A stretch of 64,000 nt of DNA, from positions 314,288 through 378,287 of the forward strand of contig JACBWW010000021.1 of the NCBI GenBank assembly GCA_020086605.1, written 5' to 3'. The translations under genes were made by a program, and so were the position numbers. The stretch comes from Lanius collurio (Eukaryota > Chordata > Aves > Passeriformes > Laniidae). Below, piece after piece: positions 1-12,200 of the stretch. Within the stretch, counting starts at the first letter, position 1; each line of letters opens with the position of its first letter. Below the pieces are notes generated by a model. The model worked only from the letters and a program-made list of their open reading frames with translations. It did no database searches and was not told the origin of the DNA.

Positions 1-3000
1 ATATTTTCCATTTTTCTGCAGCATTTTTAACAATCAGTTTTTAACTAGATGCACAGAAGCAAAGAGAAATCTCTTTCTCAAGTATGGCTGCTGACTGGGA
101 AAAGGGAGAAAAAAAGGAAAAAAAGGGAAAAAAAAAATAGCCCCACAGCCTTTTCAATAAAATCGGTAGAAAAAACACCCACCTCCTTCCCAGAGATGTC
201 TGTGAAAAGCAGAGCTGCTCCAGGATCCCGGGAAAGGCTCTGCCCAAGCATCCCCTGGCTTCCAGCCAGCTTTGAACATCCCTGTGCTGTGGGGGGAATG
301 ACCCCAGGAGGGGTTCCCACAGCAACCACCCTCCTGCTCTCTAAACAGCCCTCCATGGGGCAAATCCTGCCCCACTCTGCCCTGGCCGGGACCGTGTGCC
401 GCTGCCTGGGAGACAGCAGGGCTGGCACGGGGACCTTGTTTTTGAAGGGAAATGGCTGGGATAAATCACAGCGAGGAAAGTTAGGGCCGCCTTGGCCTGG
501 CTCCAAGGATAAAATTAGCCCCGGCATGCAGGCCAGCGGGGTATTGTTAAACTAACAGCGACGCTGGGAATGCTGCGGGCTGAGCTCCATCCTCCCGGAG
601 CCCTCCCCGGCCCCAGCCTGCAGGGATGAGCACTCTGAGGTACAGCCCGGCACGCAGCCTCCATCCAGGCAGGATGTGCTTCCTCCTGCATCCCACAGCC
701 AGGGCAGTTCCCTTCACCATGGCCCCATCCCACCCTGGGTCCATCCCACACCAGTCCCATCCTAGCCCAGCCTCATCCCACCCTCACTGCATCCTGCCTT
801 GGCTCCATCCTGCCCTATTCCCACCATGCTCTGGTACCATCCCACCCCAATCCCATCCCAACCTCATTCTACCAGAGCTCCATTCTAGCCTGGCTACATC
901 CCACCCTGGCCCCGTTCCACTCTAGCCCCATCCTACCCAGGCTGCATCCTTACATGGCACCATCCCAATCCATTCCCATCCCACTCCCATCTCACCCTGG
1001 CCCCATCCTATCCCAACCCCACCCTACTGCAGCTCCATCCTACCTTGGCCACATTCTACCTTGGCCCCATCTCACCCTGGTCCTATCCTGCCCCAGCCCC
1101 ATCCCACCCCAGCCTCATCCTAACCTGACCACATCCTTCCTTGGCACCCTCTCACCCCATTCCCTCCTCATGCCAGCCCCATCCCACCCTGGCCCCATCC
1201 CAGCTCAGCTGGGGATGATGTCTAACCCCGTGCTAATCCTGCAGGAGTCACGGGTCTCCAGCCCTGCTGGCCATGCTCTGGATGACCATGGTGGCCTTGG
1301 CCCCACATTGTGGCCAGAACGTGTCCCTTCCCCCAGTCCCGCTCCCTCGGGAACACAATGGGCACTGGGACTGAGCCTGCCACCGCCGTCCCCGGGCAGG
1401 CAGCCAGCCTCTGGCACTGCAAGCAGCCTCCAGAGCTGAGCCAACATCCCAGCTCCCCTGGACCTGGCTGGGCAAGGGGATCCCCTGCCTGGAGTGCCCT
1501 GTGGCAGCTCAGTCCCTGGGATGTCCTGAAGACGGGGTGTGCAGCTGGAGCAGGGAGATGTCCCAGCACCCCAGGAGTTCATCCTCTGCTTTGGTGTCCT
1601 GGAACAAGGACAGGGATGGGCTAGAGTCCTTCCCTGCTTCATGCACCCCTTTGGACGGCTGTGCCTCAGCTTCCCCAAAGGTGGCCCTGTGCTCTCTGTG
1701 GTCCTTCAGCACCCACAAAGGTCTCCCTGCTCCACCATTCACCCCTTCTGTACCCTCACATCTGGACCACACTCCCAGGACACAGCAAATCCATTGGCAA
1801 GAACCTGTATCCCATTAGCATTCCTGCCTCTTCCCTCTGCCACCTGGCAGCAGGCAGCTGGGCCTTCCCTGCCCACGGCTGGGCATTTCTACATCTGCCT
1901 TGGCAAGATGGGGGAGTTGAGCATCCTGCTGCTGCCCTCCACACGTCTGACAGCATCCTGCAAATGTGCCAAGGTTTGGAGGATAGAACCAGCTCTGAGC
2001 ATGTTGGTGGCTGTCCCAGGGTGCAGGATGATGGTGGGGAGGAGTCTTGGGGGGTACACAGTGCTCCACATGCCTCAGCCGTGTCTGTCACTGCCTTTGT
2101 TATGTGTGACACAGGCTGTTCCCTGCTCCCACAAGAGAAAAAAATCAGGGCTGAGAGGAAACACTGGGAACATGGAGCAGATCTGTTTCCTCCTCCCACT
2201 TCCCAAGGCTGCTCCTGCGTGGGAAAGCCAAGGTCGATGTGCTGTGTGAGTCCTGCCATTGACAGTGGGGTTGGGAGGTGGCAGTGGCAGGAGCATCCTC
2301 CCTGGAGAGCACTGCAGCCAGCACTGGAGAGCCTGTGACTGTCTCTGTTCCTGTGTCTGGCTTCCTGGAGCTCTTGTCTTGCTGCTTCTCTCTGGGCCTC
2401 CCTCCACCATGGGAAGAAAATCTGGCATCCTTGATCTGAGCTCCGTGAGACCAGGGTTTGTATGTGGGCCGGGCTATCAGGCTGTAGGGATGAGCTGCAT
2501 CCAACCCCTGTGCGTGAATCCTGAGCCCAGCAAGATGCTCCAGGGTGGGCAGGATCAGCTGGGGTCCAATGGGGAGCAGCCAAACAGCTCGAGGGTGAAG
2601 GATGGGAATGCTGGGACAAGCAGAGCTGCTGGTCAGATCCTTGTCAGCCACAACGACACACCCACCAGTGCTCAATAATTCGGGATCAGCCACCAAAGGA
2701 GCACAGTGACCCAACCCAGCCCCTCCCATGCAAGGGGGAGCGCGGGGTGCAGCTGCTGGCGGGGCGGCTGGGCAGGATGGGGCTTGCTGTGCACACCACG
2801 CTGCCGGCACGCACTGGCGAGGCGGGGAGAGGCACAGCTGCCAACGGGGAGCAGGGAGCACTCCTGGGGGAGAGGGGAGAAGTCTTGCCTGCCCATCAGG
2901 GTCAGCAGCAACTCTGGGGATGGAGCCAAGTGGAGTTTCACTGCCCACCCCCACCATGTCAGGAGGTGGGTGGGTGTGTGCCCGTGTAGAGAAGTGATTC

Positions 3001-4814
3001 CGGGCGGATGCAGGTGGGAGGATACAGGCACGGATCAGGGCAGAGCGAGACAGCTCAGCCTGCCAGCTCCAATCTTTTAATTGCTGTGCTTCTCAAATAT
3101 TTCCGAAGCATGACCCTGAGTCGGCTCCTCCAGGCAAAGATACGAGCACCAGCTGGTTCCCTTGGCTGTGGCTATAAATGCTCCCTCCTGCTCGCAGCCC
3201 AGGGCAATTATGGGGGATCAGTGGTGTCGGTTTTAGGGAATAAACTGGGAGTCAGCTTTAATGGGGGTGCATCAGCTTTTCAGGTTCTCCGTGATAGCTA
3301 TAGCCAGCGTGATGCTCAGGTCAGACCCTGTCTCGGCTCTCCATGCCAGCCCGGATTCCCTCTGTCTGGTCCCTGGAAAGGTGCTGAGCACGGGGAGGTA
3401 GGTCCTGCACTGCCGGGGAGCTGTGTCTCTGGGTGTGTTGTTTGTGCAGGAGGGGTGGAGAGCCCAGGCTCTGGGATGTGGTTATCCCTCCGTCATTGTC
3501 TGTCTGCCTTGGAGTTATTGGGTGTGGAAACAGAGGTCAGGCTCAATTTGTCTGAAATTTAAGTCACAGCTGGGCTGAGGAGCCATGGCAGGCATGAGGG
3601 ATGGTTTCTGTGTCCAGGTCCTCACCACTCCATACTTTCAGTAGGACCCGGGAACCTCCTCTGGCCCTGCAGCGTAAATCCATGTGCTGTATCTCACGTG
3701 GGCAAGGTGGTGGGAGAGATGCCAGGTTCCCGCGGCCAGCACTGTCCCCGGGTGGGTTTGTTTGAGGTGCTCCCAGGGTGAGGTTCCAGCTCTTCCCGCG
3801 GGCTCCATCCCGTCCTGCCGGGCTTGCTGCCAGCTGAGCCTGTTCTGCAGGCTGTGGTCATGACTGGCCCGAGTCAGACAGGCACGTAGCAGGGAGGGAG
3901 GGCTCCCGGCATCCCGGGGCACTGGGCTTGGCTTGGAGCCGAGTGGAGGTACTAAGCCTTGTCACACTATGCAGCTGTCAGCCTCGGGTCTGGATCTGAG
4001 TTTTCCACACAGGACAGCTCCTAGGAGGGCCTGACCCCCCCTTCACCTGCCCTGGTGCCCTCCTGCCCTCCCAGGAGGCTGCTCCTCATCACCTGCCAGC
4101 AGGCAGTGTGCTCCATGCCCCCTGAGGGGACCCCGGGATGCTGCTCCTGGCTCCCGGTGAAGTCCAGAGCATCTCCTGGGGCTGGTGAGAGCTGCCAGAG
4201 AGGTTTAGGGACTGGGACAGAGAAGCAGGAGCCTGGGACCATGCCTCCCCAAAACAGAGTGGGGCTGCCTGCCTGAGCTCAGGGGGTTCCTGTGCTCACT
4301 CCCGGTAGAAGTGGGGACAGTGCTGCTCCAAGGTCCTGCAGCTGTTGTGGTCCAGAGCAGTGGGGGATTCTGGAGGATTATGGTGCTTACGTGGGTCCCA
4401 GTCTCCTGTGCTGGCCTGAAGGGGCTGGGAATGATGTCCCGAATTTGTCGAACGCCGGCATTTGCACGGCTAAAGCTCGCCGGGGGAGTTTCAAAGCCAA
4501 AGGATCCAACCTGCCCTGGATGGAGTCTTTGTTTGCATTTGAATGGGTGCCTGGAAAGTGGTTCATGTCACCGGAGCTGTGACAGCCTCCCCTCCTGCTC
4601 TGTGTCCATCCCTACCTGTGAGCCCCAGTGCCTCCAGCTCCTGCTGAAACCTGACCTGAGACCACGCCGCTGGTGTTAATAACCCAGGAGAGGTGTTGGA
4701 TCCACCCCGTTGGGGTGGCTGCGGGGTTATGGTCCCCAAGGTGCTCTCCCAGGACTCTGGGGACAGGCTGGGAGAGCTGGGGGTGTTCACCTGGGGAGGA
4801 GAAGGTTATGGGGA
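1..4814. other. Intergenic DNA 3' of CSPG4
   Basis: Apart from the minisatellite at 716-1206 I see no gene, RNA or recognisable transposon. A short stretch at 3060-3330 is less GC-rich and holds a TATA-like GGCTATAAATGC, but no linked exon is visible. Confidence 0.6.
716..1206. repeat. Degenerate minisatellite, core CCATCCCACCCTGGC
   Basis: About 490 bp are built from diverged copies of a roughly 15-16-bp pyrimidine-rich unit (CCATCCCACCCTGGC, CCATCCTACCTTGGC, CCATCTCACCCTGGC). Stops are rare, so artificial open frames appear in it. Confidence 0.85.
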
Positions 4815-5165
4815 GATAATTAGAACCCCTTCCAATTCCAGGGGTTCTACGAAAAGGGGCTCCAGGAGAGGTGGAGAGGGATTTTGGACAAGGGCCTGGA
4901 GTGACAGGACAGGGGGGAATGGCTTCCCACTGCCAGAGGGCAGGGATAGATGGGATTTTGGGAAGAAACTCTTCCCTGTGAGGGTGAGGAGGCCCCGGCA
5001 CAGGGTGCCCAGAGAAGCTGTGGTTGCCCCATCCCTGGAAGTGTCCAAGGCCAGGTTGAATGAGGCTTGGAGCAACCTGGGCTAGTGGAAGGTGTCCCTG
5101 CCCATGGCAGGAGGGTGGAACAAGATGACCTTTAAGGTCCCTTCCAACCCAAACCATTCCATGAT
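4815..5165 (+). mobile_element. CR1 LINE, 5'-truncated 3' end
   Basis: The sequence carries the diagnostic avian CR1 3' region: AGAAGCTGTGGTTGCC, CCATCCCTGGAAGTGTCCAA, GGCTTGGAGCAACCTGG, GGAAGGTGTCCCTGCCCATG, and the terminal CCCTTCCAACCCAAACCATT. The 5' truncation is typical of CR1. The upstream part (GGGGTTCTACGAAAAGG onward) also fits the CR1 reverse-transcriptase 3' region. Confidence 0.9.
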
Positions 5166-6589
5166 CTTCAATGAAGCTCTGCTAGCTTTATAGTCAGCTT
5201 GGCAGGAAAGGGTGCCAGGGAAGCCAAAGGGCCTGGCCAGGAAACTTCTGAGCTTGCTTGGGCTGTGGTTTGTGTTTCATGTCCAGGCAGGAGCTCACCT
5301 GGACCCTCAGCCCTTCCTCAGGTGGGTGGGTGGCAGTGGCAGCATTGAAGCTGCATCTGATCCTGCAAACCTTGAATAACCCAATCCTTCAGTTTTGAGG
5401 ATTTAAACCCTGCCAGCAGAGCTTGGCCCCAGAGAGCCTCTGTCTGCGCTGCCATTTTCCAGGTTACTGCCTGTCCTCCCCTGACCTCAGGAAGTGGATG
5501 TTTCCCAGCAGGGGGAATACAACCACAAGCCTTAAAAATAACCTGGTTCGCTTTCAGTGTTCCTTACAAAATAGGCCACTTGCCTTCTATTTAATCCCTG
5601 GGCACAAGGCGAGAATCATTGGGAAGGAAAACAAAGCGATGCTTCCAAGGCGGCCCTCAGTGGATGGAGGTGGATGCAGTCCCCATCCCTCATTGGGGTA
5701 TGTAATTAGTGAAGATAATAAATGTGTGTGCTTGAATGAGATGGGGGAGGTGCAGAGCTGTGATCTGGAGAGGGAGTCAATGGCAGAAGTTGTCCCAACC
5801 TTTTGGGAGCAGCACGGCCCTGGCAATCTCCCAGCCATGGCGTGGGCAGCACGGTCACCCTGGCCCCATTTCACAGAGGGGAGAGGGTGTGATTTGCCTC
5901 TGAGCAGAAGGAAACCTCATTTCTCCCTCTAGATGAGGTAGGAGGAGGGTTTTGGAGGTGGGGAACAGACATCCACCACCCACCTTTTTGGGCCAAGCAG
6001 GCTTGGAGGTGCCAGGTTTCCACTGTGCCCTGTCCTGTGGGGCTGGGGGACATGGGGTGCCTGTCTGCACCCTGATGGTTTTGGGTGCCCATGGGATGTG
6101 CCAGCACCAGCTGAAGCAGGTGTGATTTACTGCTTAGCAAAGTTTGGCACCATAATCCCAGCCAGGAAAACTTCTGGCATGATCCAGGCAAACATCCCAG
6201 CTCTGCTGCAGCCTTGGAGTGGGACCACACAGGGTCCTTGTTTGGGGAGGGATCATGTGGTGGATTTTATCTTGGGTAAGAGGGGTGCAGGTGGTCCCCT
6301 GTGGTTGCTGGGGGCTCATGTGAGCTTCCCATCAGACGTGTGTGAGCAGGATGTGCCCTGTGATGAGATTCCCAGCTGGAGCAGTGCAGGGTATTATTGT
6401 TGGGTCTCATCCTGAGCTCAGCGCTCAGTTTTTCCTCTGCCCTCCCTCAGACAGTTTCTATTTAAGTTTTTAGGACTCCAGGCTGAGGAAATTTTGAGCA
6501 AGAGCCCAGAATATGGGCCATTACCTCCAAATGTCGCTCAGCAGCTTAAAACAGGCCTGGCAAGGGAGACAGCATAGGAAAACAGTGAT
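5166..6589. other. Intergenic DNA between CR1 and CSPG4 3' end
   Basis: Unique sequence. 5490-5730 is AT-richer with AATAAA-like and TAATTAG motifs, possibly conserved non-coding. No coding exon is supported. Confidence 0.55.
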
Positions 6590-7385
6590 GCACCTCGGAA
6601 AAGGCACTTTATTCTGTTTACTTCTGCCAGACTGGAGTATACAGTGGAAAACCGCGCTGGCTCCGCTTCTTTGCCCTCCTTGCCGGTTTCACACTGCCCA
6701 GGTGAGCTCCAGCCATCCCTCCCTGCCAAGGGCATCCTACCTGTTGTGCAACCCCCCCCAGGGCTCGGTGCAATCCACTTCATGCAGCTCACTGCAAGTA
6801 GAGAAAGAGCGAGGCGGGTATTTTTCCAAGTGGGTGGGAACTCCTAAATTCCCCTGGCATTGGCCACAGAGTATTTTCCAAGCCTCTGCTCCAGTGTCTC
6901 AGCCCGCCTAGCCCTGGGGGATTTGGGCAGCTTCATTCCCAGCCTGACTCAGCACAAGCTGCTCCTCATCCTTCCTCTCTTACCAAGAGCTGTGAAAAGC
7001 ACGCCTGTGGTGATGGTGCTGCCTTCGGAGGAGCCACCACTGGACCAGCCTGGGTGGCTCTGTGGGGACCAGTGTCACCAGGTCTCCCCCAGCACTGTGG
7101 CCTCCATCAGGTGGCCCAAATGAGCACCCAAAGTCAGTGACTCCCAACGATGCTCAGGAATTTTGCCTGTCCCCAGTTGCTTATGCAGTGCCCCCCTCCC
7201 CTGCCCAAAGGAGATGTGGGGCTACAAGGTGAGCTGGAGTAGCAGCCCCTGTATCCCCAGGGACCTCCTGCATCTGTGGGATGCCAGCTCCCAGGGAGGA
7301 GGAGGAGAGCCAGGAGGAGGTGGCTGGTGGTGCTGCAGGAGGGGCTGGATTCCCAGGTGGTCTTGTACCACCGCACCTGAGCCCT
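6590..7385 (-). other. CSPG4: CSPG4 3' UTR (inferred)
   Basis: About 0.8 kb follows the stop codon on the minus strand before the first good polyadenylation signal, similar in scale to the mammalian CSPG4 3' UTR. The part at 7285-7345 is CTCC-rich on the transcript strand. The end is inferred from the signal position and not from transcript data. Confidence 0.6.
6608..6613 (-). terminator. CSPG4: Polyadenylation signal AATAAA of CSPG4
   Basis: TTTATT on the plus strand is AATAAA on the transcript strand. It is the only canonical hexamer between the stop codon and here. A T/G-rich stretch (TGTTTTCCTATGCTGTC on the minus strand, near 6560-6580) follows at the distance expected for a downstream element. 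Confidence 0.6.
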
Positions 7386-9289
7386 TCACACCCAGTACTG
7401 GTTGTTTTTCAGTGGGGGGTTGGAAGTCCGGCAGTACTGGAGGAGCTCGGGGTCTGGCGGTGCCCCAGAGCCCATGCCCTGGGGCGGGGGACCCGTGCCC
7501 TTGCCCTCCAGGGTGGTGACAGTCGTTAGGGGGATGCTTTGGCTGAGGTCTGTCCTCCGGAAGGTCTCGTGGTCTGGCACGGCCCCGTTCTTGGCCTTGG
7601 GGACGGGAGCGCCCTGGACGTGGTGCTTCCCTGTCTTGTTGCGCTTGTGCAGGTAGAAGAGCAGGGGCAAGATGAGGGCCAGCAGCAGCAAAATGAGGCA
7701 AATGGGGATGATGATGCTGAACATGTTGGCCTCAATGAAGCTGAGGAAGGTGCCCCCTGCCTCGGGGCTGGGGCTACTGGTGGCACTGGGGGCAAGCCAG
7801 GCAGTGGGGGGCATGCCCAGCTCACTGGCATTTGGGCTGCTCCGCGCTGTGCCATGGGGCACTGGGGGTGAGGCTGCCAGCGGGACTGTGAGCAGGGTGA
7901 CACCATAGGATTTTGAGGCATTGTAGGGCTCAGTGCTGTACTCCAGGGATGCCAGTGCCGGTGGCACGCCGGCAGCCACCAGCTCAAAGACAAAGCTGTC
8001 CCACTGCAGGGGTTGTTGGGTGTCCCCAGTATCCAGCACCTCCAGCCCCACCAGCCCTTGCTCCAGCTCACTCTGGCTGAAGGTTTCAATGGGGGAGGTG
8101 GGCTGTCCTGGGTCCCTGGGTACCTTCACAAGACGGCTGGCGCGGGGCGCCCTGCGGATCTTGAAGACTGGGACGCTCTTGGTGTGGTTGGCCAGCTCAC
8201 TGGCATCGAGGACACTGGTGTCCAGGAGGGCTGTGGTGCCTCGGGGCCACAGGCTGCCGGGTCGGGTCTTCACCGCAGCACGGACAGTCACGTTCACCAC
8301 CCCGGTCCTGTTTCCTGCCCGCGATATGGCGATGAACTGGAAGTCGTCCTCGGGCGACGTGAGGTCACTGAAGGTGAATGTCACCTCCCTGCGATCCAGC
8401 TGCTTCTGTGAGAAGCCCCATGATGGCTTTTGGTTGACTTGCAGCTGTCCAAACCTGGGGTCCCTGGTGATCCTGTACAGGACATTACCTGCCCCTCGTG
8501 ATGCGGCACCGAGCAGGTGATGGTGGGACACAGGGGCCCTGTTCAGGTCTTGGGGCACCTCCAGCAGTGCTGGGCTGGTAGTTGTGCTCAGGGCAGGCAG
8601 CACCTCGATCTCCAGAGAGGTCTGGATGGGTGGGTGGTGGCCACTGGAGAGCCTCAGGGCTAAGGACCCTGGGGCACGGCTGCCAGTGGCAACAAACACC
8701 ACGCGGCCAGCATTGACATCTGCTTGGGTGAAGTGGCTGATGGGCTCCTGTGGGTTGTGTGCACTGGCCAGGTGGCCAGCAAGGGGTCTCTGGAGGACAC
8801 TGTACACCATCTCCTGTGGGGACACCAGTGGGTCTGCCACGGCCAGGTACTCCTGTGACAAGGTGACCACAGAGCCTGGTGGGACCTGCAGCACTTCTTG
8901 CTGCTTCACCACCCGTGGTGACTTGGTGCTGCTGGTCACTGTTATGTTGAATGCTTCAGAGATGACCACCCCATCCTGGGGAGGACGGACAGATCGCTGT
9001 TCCCGGGGCTGGAGCCAAGCCTTAAAACTGAAATGGTCTTTGGAGATGCTGTCCCCACCATGAGCGTACACCAAACGCCTCGCTGCCAGGTCTGACTGCA
9101 GGAAAAATGGCTGTGACTGTTCCAGAGGCACATCAGCCACCAAGAGCTGTCCATGAGCTGGTGGTTCCGTCACCAGGAAGACAACATCATATCCAGCCCT
9201 CTCGGGGACCAGGATTTGGCTCAGGAGGTTGGAAGCATCCAACACCACGGTGTCAATCTCAGCCTGCTGAGCCCTTGTGAGCTGCAGAC
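7386..9289 (-). CDS. CSPG4: CSPG4 coding exon 10: last CSPG repeats, membrane helix, cytoplasmic tail
   Basis: The exon encodes residues 1722-2355 and the TGA stop at 7386-7388. It begins GLQLTRAQQAEIDTVVLDAS, carries the final CSPG repeats (LVYAHGG, HFTQADVNAGRVVFVA, SELANHTKSVPVF), a Ser/Pro-rich juxtamembrane stalk, the helix MFSIIIPICLILLLL onward (2244-2268), and the basic stop-transfer HKRNKTGKH. Thr2274 matches the PKC-alpha target Thr of mammalian NG2 (Thr2256 in rat numbering). The tail ends NNQYWV, the class II PDZ ligand that in mammals binds GRIP1, MUPP1 and syntenin. The ERK target position is Thr2343-Ser instead of Thr-Pro. Confidence 0.97.
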
Positions 9290-12200
9290 CTGGTGAGAAA
9301 AGGGATAAGAATCAACTTGGGAAAGCTGGTGAGAGTTTGATGTGATGATGGAAGAAGGAATTGGATGCAGTTTTAGATGTCTGATGTAGTATATCAGCCA
9401 TGGAAAACAACACAGTGGTGTCTTCTTCAGACAAACAAACCCTCCTGAAGAGCTGGTTTGTCCCATGCTTCTCCATCCTACCCTTACCTGCATTTTTCCA
9501 AAGCTGAGTCAAGCGCTGGGGACACTTTTCCTCGAAGGAGATCAGGACAAGGAGGATGAAAGAATCTGAGATGGTCGTAGGAGTGACCACACGGAAGCGG
9601 ATGGCATCTTGGGCCAGCCAGAAGGGCTTGTCTGGCATCTCGTGCTGGTAGAAAATCAGCTTGCTGTCCACCTGAAAATTAAAAAGAAATCCTTGATCAG
9701 CTCCTATCTTGACTCTGACATGGAGCAATCAAGCTCCAGTTAGGTAAGAGATGGGGATTTTCATTAGCCATGGCATGGTAGTCACCATGGAGAGCTCACG
9801 TGTTCCTTTACCAGGATGTGAGATTGTGGCTACCCCATCCCTGGAAGTGTTCAAAGCCAGGCTGGACAGGGCTTGGAGCAGCCTGGTCTAGTGGAAGGTG
9901 TCCCTGTCCATGCAGGGAGGAACAAGGCAACCTTGAATGTCCCTTCCAACCCAAACCATTCTGTGACTCTGTGATGTTTCTCCCAGCAATTAGGGGAAGT
10001 GAGGCTCAGAGGAAGGGTTGAGCTTACTCAGCATCCTCCAAGGGTGAGGATAACACAGAGGAGCTTCCAGGGAGGGTAAACCTATGTGTTTCTGAGTGAT
10101 GGAATCAAATAAGACCCTTGCTGGGCCCTGCAAAATTTGTCCCTACAGGAGAAGGGTTTTTTCAGAGCAGGGGTGAAAAAATCATGCTTGGCTCTTCCCT
10201 TCAGCAGCAGCCAGGCTGGCTGGCTCTGCAGCAGGGAGATGGCCTAGGAAAAGGGATTATAGCTCCCTCAGCCTCCCCCAGTGCTAAATCCAAGGCTGGG
10301 GCAGCAGCTTTTAATCCCTCTAAGCAGCCGTTGGCAGAGCTGGGAAAATCACAGCACGGCTGGGAAAATCATTGCCTCCTGCCTGGTGCCTGTGGTGGCA
10401 GGGGGGACAGACTGGGACCCCCATGCTATGGTGGAGGGCGATGAGGGGCTGTGCTTGGGGTTCTGAGGAGCTGGAGGAGTTGAAATCTCACCTGGGCTTG
10501 GGTGAAGTTCCTGATTTCCTCTCCCTGTGAGGTGGTCAGCCTGCCCAGGCGTGGGGCTTGCTCGATGCTGTAGTACAGAGTGGTGGAGCTGGTGGGGCTG
10601 TTGCTCACTGCCTGCAGGTTCTGGCTGGTGATGGGGTGCAGGGCACCTGGAAAACACATCCAGTGTGGATTTCAACTGGTCACCTTGCCCCCCACCTGCA
10701 GCCTCTGCCATGGGCCTCTCAGCAGTGTCGGGCAAGGGTAGGAGGTTCAAGGGGGCCCCACTGGAGCTGGGAGAATGGGGAATGTGCTGGTACCCACCTG
10801 GGCAGACAGTGAGGCTCTGCTTCCTGGCCAGGCTGATGACGGGCTCTCTCTGGGCCCTGACGAGGAAGAAGTGCCCAGGAGATAGGTTCTCACCATCCCA
10901 CAGATCAAAGGCAAAGCCGCCATCCAGGGGTCCTGTGGAAAGCACAAACCTGGGCATTTGTGGGGGACAGAGGAGATGTAGCTCCCCATTAACCTGTCAG
11001 GGCCCAGGGATGAGGTTAGCATCCTGTCCCCATCAGGCTGGGGTGGTGCAGGAGCCTGGGGCACCGCAGTCCTGCCCTACCTTGGTGCACGAAGAGGATG
11101 AGGCCGTTGTCTATCTGGGCCTGAGAGAACCTCTGGACCTCAGTGTTGGGCGCTGACCTCAGCACAACCTTCCCGTTGGCTGGGGGCTGGATGGAATAGG
11201 TCACGTCTTCCGCTGGGGAGTCCTCGTCCTCGGCACTCAGGATGTGGGGGCTGAGAACAGCCGTGGCACCTTCCCGCAGCTGGGGGATAGGGAGACGCTG
11301 TGATTCCCCTGGGATACCCCTGGCACCTCTCCCCTTTTTCCTGTCCCAGCTCAGGCCACTCTGCTGGGTGCCAGAGCACATCCCAGCCCAACAAGGGCGC
11401 CTTGTCTGCGTCCCGGGTGATGCCTCCATCATCTGGCCTCTTCCCAGCCCTGCATTACTGCTGCCGTGTTCGCCAGCACGTGCCACACAGCTGGGTCTGT
11501 GCCTCTGCACGGCATGTGCTGGAGGGCAAGGGTGCCTCAGTTTCCCCAGTTCCTGGAAGTGGAAGAGGGCATGGTGCCCTGGGGCAGGGGCTGTGCCTTT
11601 GAGGCTTTGCAGGGGAAGGGGTTTCAGTGGGATGCACAAGCTGCTGCTGGGTACACAATAACAACAAGCAGCCCTGTCTCTCCCTCGCTGGGTGTTCCTC
11701 CTTGCTCCTGTCGTCCCAGTTCCCATCCCACTGCCCCCTCACAAGGCCACAGCAAGGCCTGCTGTCCCAGCAAACCCTCCAGGAATGACAAGTATGTGGC
11801 CAAGTTCAGAGACACTGTGCAACTTCCCAGGACCACTTCCTCCCATCCAGTGGTGCCTACCCTCCCCTGGGAACATTGCCACTCCAAAGCCCTGGCATGT
11901 CCCATCTCCAGCTGGAGGCAATAATTTTCCCCAGTCGTAACCCTGTGCCATATCTCGATCTTGGCAGACCATGAGGATGAATCTTGTGCTGCTGAACAGG
12001 TTCTGCCCACACAGCCCAGAGCTGCCCTTTGCCCTCCAGATGCCTTGAAATCATGGGGTGCATGAATGGAGCCGTGCCATGGCTCACGTGGGGTGGAGGG
12101 ATGGGAGGTGCTGCATCCCACAGCATCATGAGGCTGGGCTTTTGGAAATCTGCATCTTGGGAATCTGTAAGACAACACCCAGGCAGGCGCTGGAGGAGGT

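Noticed and set aside
954..1439. 161-codon Pro/Ser-rich frame
   Set aside because: It is a product of the CATCCCACCCTGG minisatellite and has no similarity to known proteins.
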